DNA of 34,589 bases from Nitrospiraceae bacterium (lineage in GTDB: Bacteria > Nitrospirota > Nitrospiria > Nitrospirales > Nitrospiraceae). Both the position numbers and the translations under genes were made by a program. The DNA lies in contig JACMLT010000252.1 in NCBI GenBank assembly GCA_014379455.1, positions 1-34,589 on the forward strand, read 5' to 3'. Position 1 is the first letter of the stretch. Every line of letters begins with the position of its first letter. A model generated the notes under the pieces. That model did no database searches, was not told the origin of the DNA, and worked only from the letters and a program-made list of their open reading frames with translations. Shown in pieces: positions 31,011-34,589 of this stretch.

Positions 31011-33841
31011 CGTTTCTTGCGCGTGACGCGCGATCGGCTGCGAGGCCGCTGAGCCGACTTCGGCTTGGTGATCTTCGTCGTCGTCTTCTTCGGCTTCGTA
31101 CCCGACTCTGATACCTTGCGCATGGGGATGGAACGGCTCGATCCAGCTTCGGCCAACGCTGCATGGGCCGCCGCAAGCCGCGCAATGGGGACGCGATAGG
31201 GTGAACAGCTCACATAGTCCAATCCGAGTTCATGGCAGAACTCAACGGAACTAGGATCGCCGCCGTGCTCGCCACAGATACCGAGCTTAATCCCGGGACG
31301 GGTCTTCCGACCACCGATGATGGCCTGCTTCATCAAAGCCCCCACCCCTTCTCGATCGAGCACCGCAAAGGGATCTGCTTCCAGAATATTGGCGGTTCGA
31401 TAAAAGTCGATAAACTTCGCCGCATCGTCGCGGGAGAACCCGAATGTTGTTTGGGTCAGGTCGTTCGTCCCGAATGAAAAGAACTCCGCTTCTGTTGCTA
31501 TGCGATCGGCCGTCACGGCGGCACGCGGCAGTTCGATCATCGTGCCCACGAGATAGGAGAGCTTCACGTTGTACCGCTTCATCGTCTCCTGCGCCACCTC
31601 GCGGATCAAATCTTTCTGCGCCTTCATTTCCGAGACCATCCCTACCAGCGGGATCATGATCTCCGGGACAATCTTCTTCCCTTCCTTGGCCAGCTCGCAC
31701 GCGGCCTCCATGATGGCCCGCGCCTGCATGCGGGTAATCTCCGGCATCGTAATCCCGAGTCGGCAGCCGCGTAACCCGAGCATGGGATTGAACTCGTGGA
31801 GTTCCTCGACGCGGGCCAGCAACCGGCGCTTCTCTTCGAGCCTGGGTCCGTCGCGGCCGGTCAGTTCCAGCTGCGCAATCTCCACCATCAAATCTTCACG
31901 TTTCGGCAGAAATTCGTGCAACGGTGGATCGAGCAGACGAATGGTGACCGGATAGCCCGCCATCTCGCGATAGAGCCCGATGAAGTCCTGTTTTTGCAAC
32001 GGCAACAGCTGATCGAGGAACTTTTCCCGCTCCTCTTTAGTCCGTGCCAAGATCATCTTTTGCATGATCGGGATGCGATCCTCGGAGAAGAACATATGTT
32101 CCGTCCGACAGAGTCCAATCCCTTCCGCGCCGAATCCACGCGCGATGTTCGCCTGATCCGGCACGTCCGCATTGGCACGGACGTGAAGCGTCCTGACGCG
32201 GTCGGCCCATGACAGAATCAACGCGAAGCGTTGGTACTTGTCCGACTGCTTCCCATCCAACTTGCCCTGAATCACTTGAATGATTTCGGATTCGACGACG
32301 GGCAGATCCCCCTCATACACATTGCCGGTCGAACCGTTGATCGACAGATAGTCCCCCTCGCGGAACACTTTGGCCCCGATGCGAACGGACTGGCTGTCCA
32401 GGACTTCCACCGCATCGCAGCCGGCCACGCACACCTTACCCATTTGCCGCGCAACCACCGCTGCATGGGATGTCATCCCGCCCCTCGCCGTCAAAAACCC
32501 CGCCGCGGCGTTCATCCCATGAATATCGTCCGGGCTCGTTTCCTGTCTGACCAACACCACGCGGGTACCAGCCGCTTTCATCGTCACGGCCCGATCGGGA
32601 GTGAGAGCGATCTTCCCAGCTGCCGCGCCAGGACCGGCTGGAAGCCCTTTCCCCAGCGGATTGGATTTCGACTCTTCATTCGTGTCGAAAATCGGATAGA
32701 GATATTGCGCCAACTGCTCCGGCCCGATCCGCTGCACCGCTTCCTGCTTCGAGATGAGGCCTTCTCTGACCATATCGACCGCAATCTTCACGGCGGAGAT
32801 ACCGGTCCGTTTGCCAACCCGGGTTTGCAACATATAGAGCTTGCCCTCTTGGATCGTGAATTCCAAATCGAGCATGTCCCGGTAATGTTTTTCGAGCTTT
32901 TTGTAGGTATGCTCCAATTCCTTGTAGGCTTCCGGCACATTCTTCGCCAGCGCATTCACCGGAAGCGGAGTCCTGATGCCAGCCACGACATCCTCGCCTT
33001 GGGCATTCATCAAGCACTCGCCAAAGAAATGCTTATCGCCGGAGGCCGGATCGCGCGTGAACGCCACACCCGTGCCGCTCGTCTCCCCCATGTTCCCGAA
33101 TACCATTGCCACCACATTGATGGCCGTACCCCACGAGTCGGGAATCCCATAGAGACGCCGATAGGTGACGGACCGCGCGCCGAACCAGGACGAAAAGACG
33201 GCATTGACGGCCAAGCGAAGCTGTTCGAGCGGCTCATCGGGGAACTCTTTCTTGGTCTCTTCCTTGATGAGCGCCTTGAAGCTGGCAACCAATTCCCGGA
33301 GATGCCGCGCATCGAGATGGGTTTCGTGCGCGGCACCCACCTCGGCCTTCTTGTGCTTGAGGATCGCTTCGAAATGTTCACGCGGCACGCCCATGACGAT
33401 GCTGCCGTACATGGACACAAAGCGCCGATAGCTATCCTGGGCAAACCGATCGTTGCGAGTTTTTACCGCCAGCCCCTCGACCGTCTTGGTCGTCAGACCA
33501 ACGTTCAGCACCGTGTCCATCATGCCCGGCATCGAGGCCCGGGCACCGGACCGGACGGACACCAGCAACGGCCGTTCAGGGTCACCGAACCCCAATCCCA
33601 TCGATTTTTCGACCCGCTTGAGGGATTTCAGTGCAGCATCCCACATGCCGGGAGGGTACTGTTTTCCATTCTTGTAATATTCAACGCAGGCCTCAGTCGA
33701 AATCGTGAAGCCTGGCGGAACGGAGATGCCAAGATTCGTCATTTCAGCAAGTCCGGCTCCCTTGCCACCCAGGAGCTCTTTCATGTTGGAGGTTCCTTCG
33801 GCCTTGCCATCACCGAAGTAGTACACGTATTTCTTTGCCAC
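31007..33841 (-). CDS. ppdK: Pyruvate, phosphate dikinase
   Basis: PPDK interconverts pyruvate + ATP + Pi with PEP + AMP + PPi. The start chosen is a GTG at 33841 because GGAGAGG lies 5 nt upstream and VAKKYVYYFGDGKAEG is the family N-terminus; the track's TTG (33874) adds an unlikely leader. Domains in order: ATP-grasp (GGKGAGLAEMTNLG, EFTIQEGKLYMLQTR), phosphohistidine domain (TARGGMTSHAAVVARQMGK with catalytic His) and TIM barrel (GLCRTEHMFF, MIELPRAAVTADRIA, ICGEHGGDPSSVEF, SCSPYRVPIARLAAAHA). It has a 40-residue Lys/Arg/Thr/Ser-rich C-terminal tail (KPKKTTTKITKPKSAQRPR...) after the normal end. It leads ribD with a 4-nt overlap. In a chemolithoautotroph a role in C3/PEP supply, for example reductive TCA-linked gluconeogenesis, is plausible. 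Confidence 0.97.
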   Translation of the reverse strand: MAKKYVYYFGDGKAEGTSNMKELLGGKGAGLAEMTNLGISVPPGFTISTEACVEYYKNGKQYPPGMWDAALKSLKRVEKSMGLGFGDPERPLLVSVRSGARASMPGMMDTVLNVGLTTKTVEGLAVKTRNDRFAQDSYRRFVSMYGSIVMGVPREHFEAILKHKKAEVGAAHETHLDARHLRELVASFKALIKEETKKEFPDEPLEQLRLAVNAVFSSWFGARSVTYRRLYGIPDSWGTAINVVAMVFGNMGETSGTGVAFTRDPASGDKHFFGECLMNAQGEDVVAGIRTPLPVNALAKNVPEAYKELEHTYKKLEKHYRDMLDLEFTIQEGKLYMLQTRVGKRTGISAVKIAVDMVREGLISKQEAVQRIGPEQLAQYLYPIFDTNEESKSNPLGKGLPAGPGAAAGKIALTPDRAVTMKAAGTRVVLVRQETSPDDIHGMNAAAGFLTARGGMTSHAAVVARQMGKVCVAGCDAVEVLDSQSVRIGAKVFREGDYLSINGSTGNVYEGDLPVVESEIIQVIQGKLDGKQSDKYQRFALILSWADRVRTLHVRANADVPDQANIARGFGAEGIGLCRTEHMFFSEDRIPIMQKMILARTKEEREKFLDQLLPLQKQDFIGLYREMAGYPVTIRLLDPPLHEFLPKREDLMVEIAQLELTGRDGPRLEEKRRLLARVEELHEFNPMLGLRGCRLGITMPEITRMQARAIMEAACELAKEGKKIVPEIMIPLVGMVSEMKAQKDLIREVAQETMKRYNVKLSYLVGTMIELPRAAVTADRIATEAEFFSFGTNDLTQTTFGFSRDDAAKFIDFYRTANILEADPFAVLDREGVGALMKQAIIGGRKTRPGIKLGICGEHGGDPSSVEFCHELGLDYVSCSPYRVPIARLAAAHAALAEAGSSRSIPMRKVSESGTKPKKTTTKITKPKSAQRPRSRSRVTRKKR

Positions 33842-33870
33842 GCTGCCCTCTCCTTCGTGTTGACTTCGAG

Positions 33871-34383
33871 TCAATTCAAATGGACAACCGATGCCCTATG
33901 GCTGGCGGCAGATTCGAGACGCAATCGATACCAGCCGACCAGATACCATTTCGCCACCAGCCCGAACGTAATCACTGCCACGACGACCAGCACCGAAAGG
34001 AGCAACCGATAGTCGGCGTGCCTCCCCTGATCGACATAATACTGCCCGTCCGGCCCTTGCCGAAACTTGATCTCTCGTTGCAGCTGATGAGTCTTGCCGG
34101 ACGGATCGGACAGATGGATCCATTCCGAACAGAGAGGCACCGGTTCCGCCGCTCCCGTAACCGAATGCCAGCCGAGCCGAAGACAAATATCCTGTTTGGA
34201 GTTGAAGACATCGGGGGTTGCTGCCAGTTCATCGAGGTTCATCCCGCTGACCCATAACCCGACCAGCACGATCGCATTACAGAAAACAATCATGACAAGA
34301 GACACGCCGATGGCGAACCGACGAACTCTCTTCACCCGACGCTGATCGTCTACCGATGGTTGGGAAAGAGACGCTGTACCCAT
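33871..34383 (-). CDS. Two-span membrane protein of unknown function
   Basis: The protein of about 170 residues has a basic N-terminus (DDQRRVKRVRRFAIG), a membrane span (VSLVMIVFCNAIVLVGLWV), an outer loop of about 90 residues with two Cys (DICLRLG and VPLCSEW, possible disulfide) and a second span near residues 127-148 (LLLSVLVVVAVITFGLVAKWYLVGW). So both ends are likely cytoplasmic. No family is recognised. The start at 34383 (MGTASLSQ) has GGAG 6 nt upstream; the track start at 34395 is the alternative. It lies upstream of PPDK in the same direction, its stop 29 nt before the PPDK GTG, so it probably heads the operon. Confidence 0.75.
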   Translation of the reverse strand: MGTASLSQPSVDDQRRVKRVRRFAIGVSLVMIVFCNAIVLVGLWVSGMNLDELAATPDVFNSKQDICLRLGWHSVTGAAEPVPLCSEWIHLSDPSGKTHQLQREIKFRQGPDGQYYVDQGRHADYRLLLSVLVVVAVITFGLVAKWYLVGWYRLRLESAASHRASVVHLN

Positions 34384-34424
34384 GGACTGCTCCATACCGT
34401 ACTGCCCTTATGTTGGTTCTTCGC

Positions 34425-34589
34425 CTATCTCTCCCTCAGAATGCGGCCCGCACTGGTCTCAGCGCGGTCATCTAGCGAAGCTAGAAATGATCCCTCAAAG
34501 CTCGCTCGTTTTCTCTCCAGGGATGGGGCTGATTGATCTTCCACTGCGCACAACTTTCTCACCCGCCCACCCACTGGCAGATATCTTTC
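34425..34589 (-). CDS. Possible C-terminal part of a gene cut by the right edge
   Basis: One minus-strand frame is open from the window end for 54 codons (ERYLPVGGRVRKLC...AGRILRER) to a TAG at 34425. It is charged and has no family feature that I recognise, and the length is compatible with chance. It is listed because the track leaves out frames open at the edges. Confidence 0.2.
   Translation of the reverse strand, partial: ERYLPVGGRVRKLCAVEDQSAPSLERKRASFEGSFLASLDDRAETSAGRILRER

Noticed and set aside
32231-34012. 593-codon plus-strand ORF opposite ppdK
   Set aside because: It is the complement of PPDK in a frame kept open by GC-rich codon bias; it is His/Arg-rich and has no family features.

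Overview
The window reads as a chromosomal segment of a Nitrospira-like bacterium (phylum Nitrospirota). This is an inference from GC-rich codon use, a chlorite dismutase/HemQ-family haem protein, the mix of housekeeping and orphan secreted genes, and hairpin repeats ending in AGGATGCT/AGCATCCT, which I recall as common between Nitrospira genes. No database was consulted.

Layout. (1) 1-2060, minus: a secreted YCF48/BNR-type propeller protein (cut by the window edge) behind a secreted IPT/TIG-repeat protein, with a recognisable promoter. (2) 2254-10536, minus: recA, recX, alaS, ruvX, mltG, deoC, a diverged deoB homologue and a RidA-family gene, tightly packed and probably partly co-transcribed. 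(3) 10657-15489: a small secreted protein whose signal peptide seems split by a frameshift, a response regulator with an HD-GYP domain (plus), the remains of a PilB/GspE ATPase gene that lost its nucleotide-binding core, then thpR and cinA (minus, ATGA overlap). (4) 15526-17212: an unknown exported protein divergent from the Cld/HemQ-family gene, with a perfect dyad between them and a strong terminator after the latter. (5) 17419-19518: a hairpin repeat, two unknown genes in tandem, and an exported OB-fold protein. (6) 19564-23566: a short-chain dehydrogenase divergent from a three-gene unit of Ppx/GppA phosphatase and two thymidylate-kinase-like proteins, the second with Arg in place of the Walker A Lys. 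(7) 23702-24777: a decayed IS630-family element. (8) 24915-34395, minus: an RsuA/RluB-type pseudouridine synthase, a second hairpin repeat, riboflavin synthase, a 38-residue membrane peptide missing from the ORF track, an MFS transporter, an unknown exported protein, an exported alpha/beta hydrolase, ribD, pyruvate phosphate dikinase and a two-TM protein. From the two-TM protein to the MFS gene most joints are 4-nt overlaps, so this is one long operon in which three unrelated genes lie between ribD and ribE.

Functionally the window is mostly housekeeping: DNA repair (recA, recX, ruvX), translation (alaS, RNA pseudouridylation), cell wall (mltG), deoxyribose-phosphate metabolism (deoC, deoB-like), riboflavin synthesis (ribD, ribE), C3 metabolism (PPDK), polyphosphate/ppGpp phosphohydrolysis (ppx) and probably haem metabolism. 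The most interesting signals are subtle: homologues missing key residues (DeoB-like, second kinase, Cld-like), a possible set of leaderless promoters, the unannotated 38-residue peptide coupled to ribE, three Cys-Cys loops in the IPT protein, and the hairpin repeat family. I found no CRISPR array, rRNA, tRNA or complete mobile element, and no clear novel multi-gene defence-like system.
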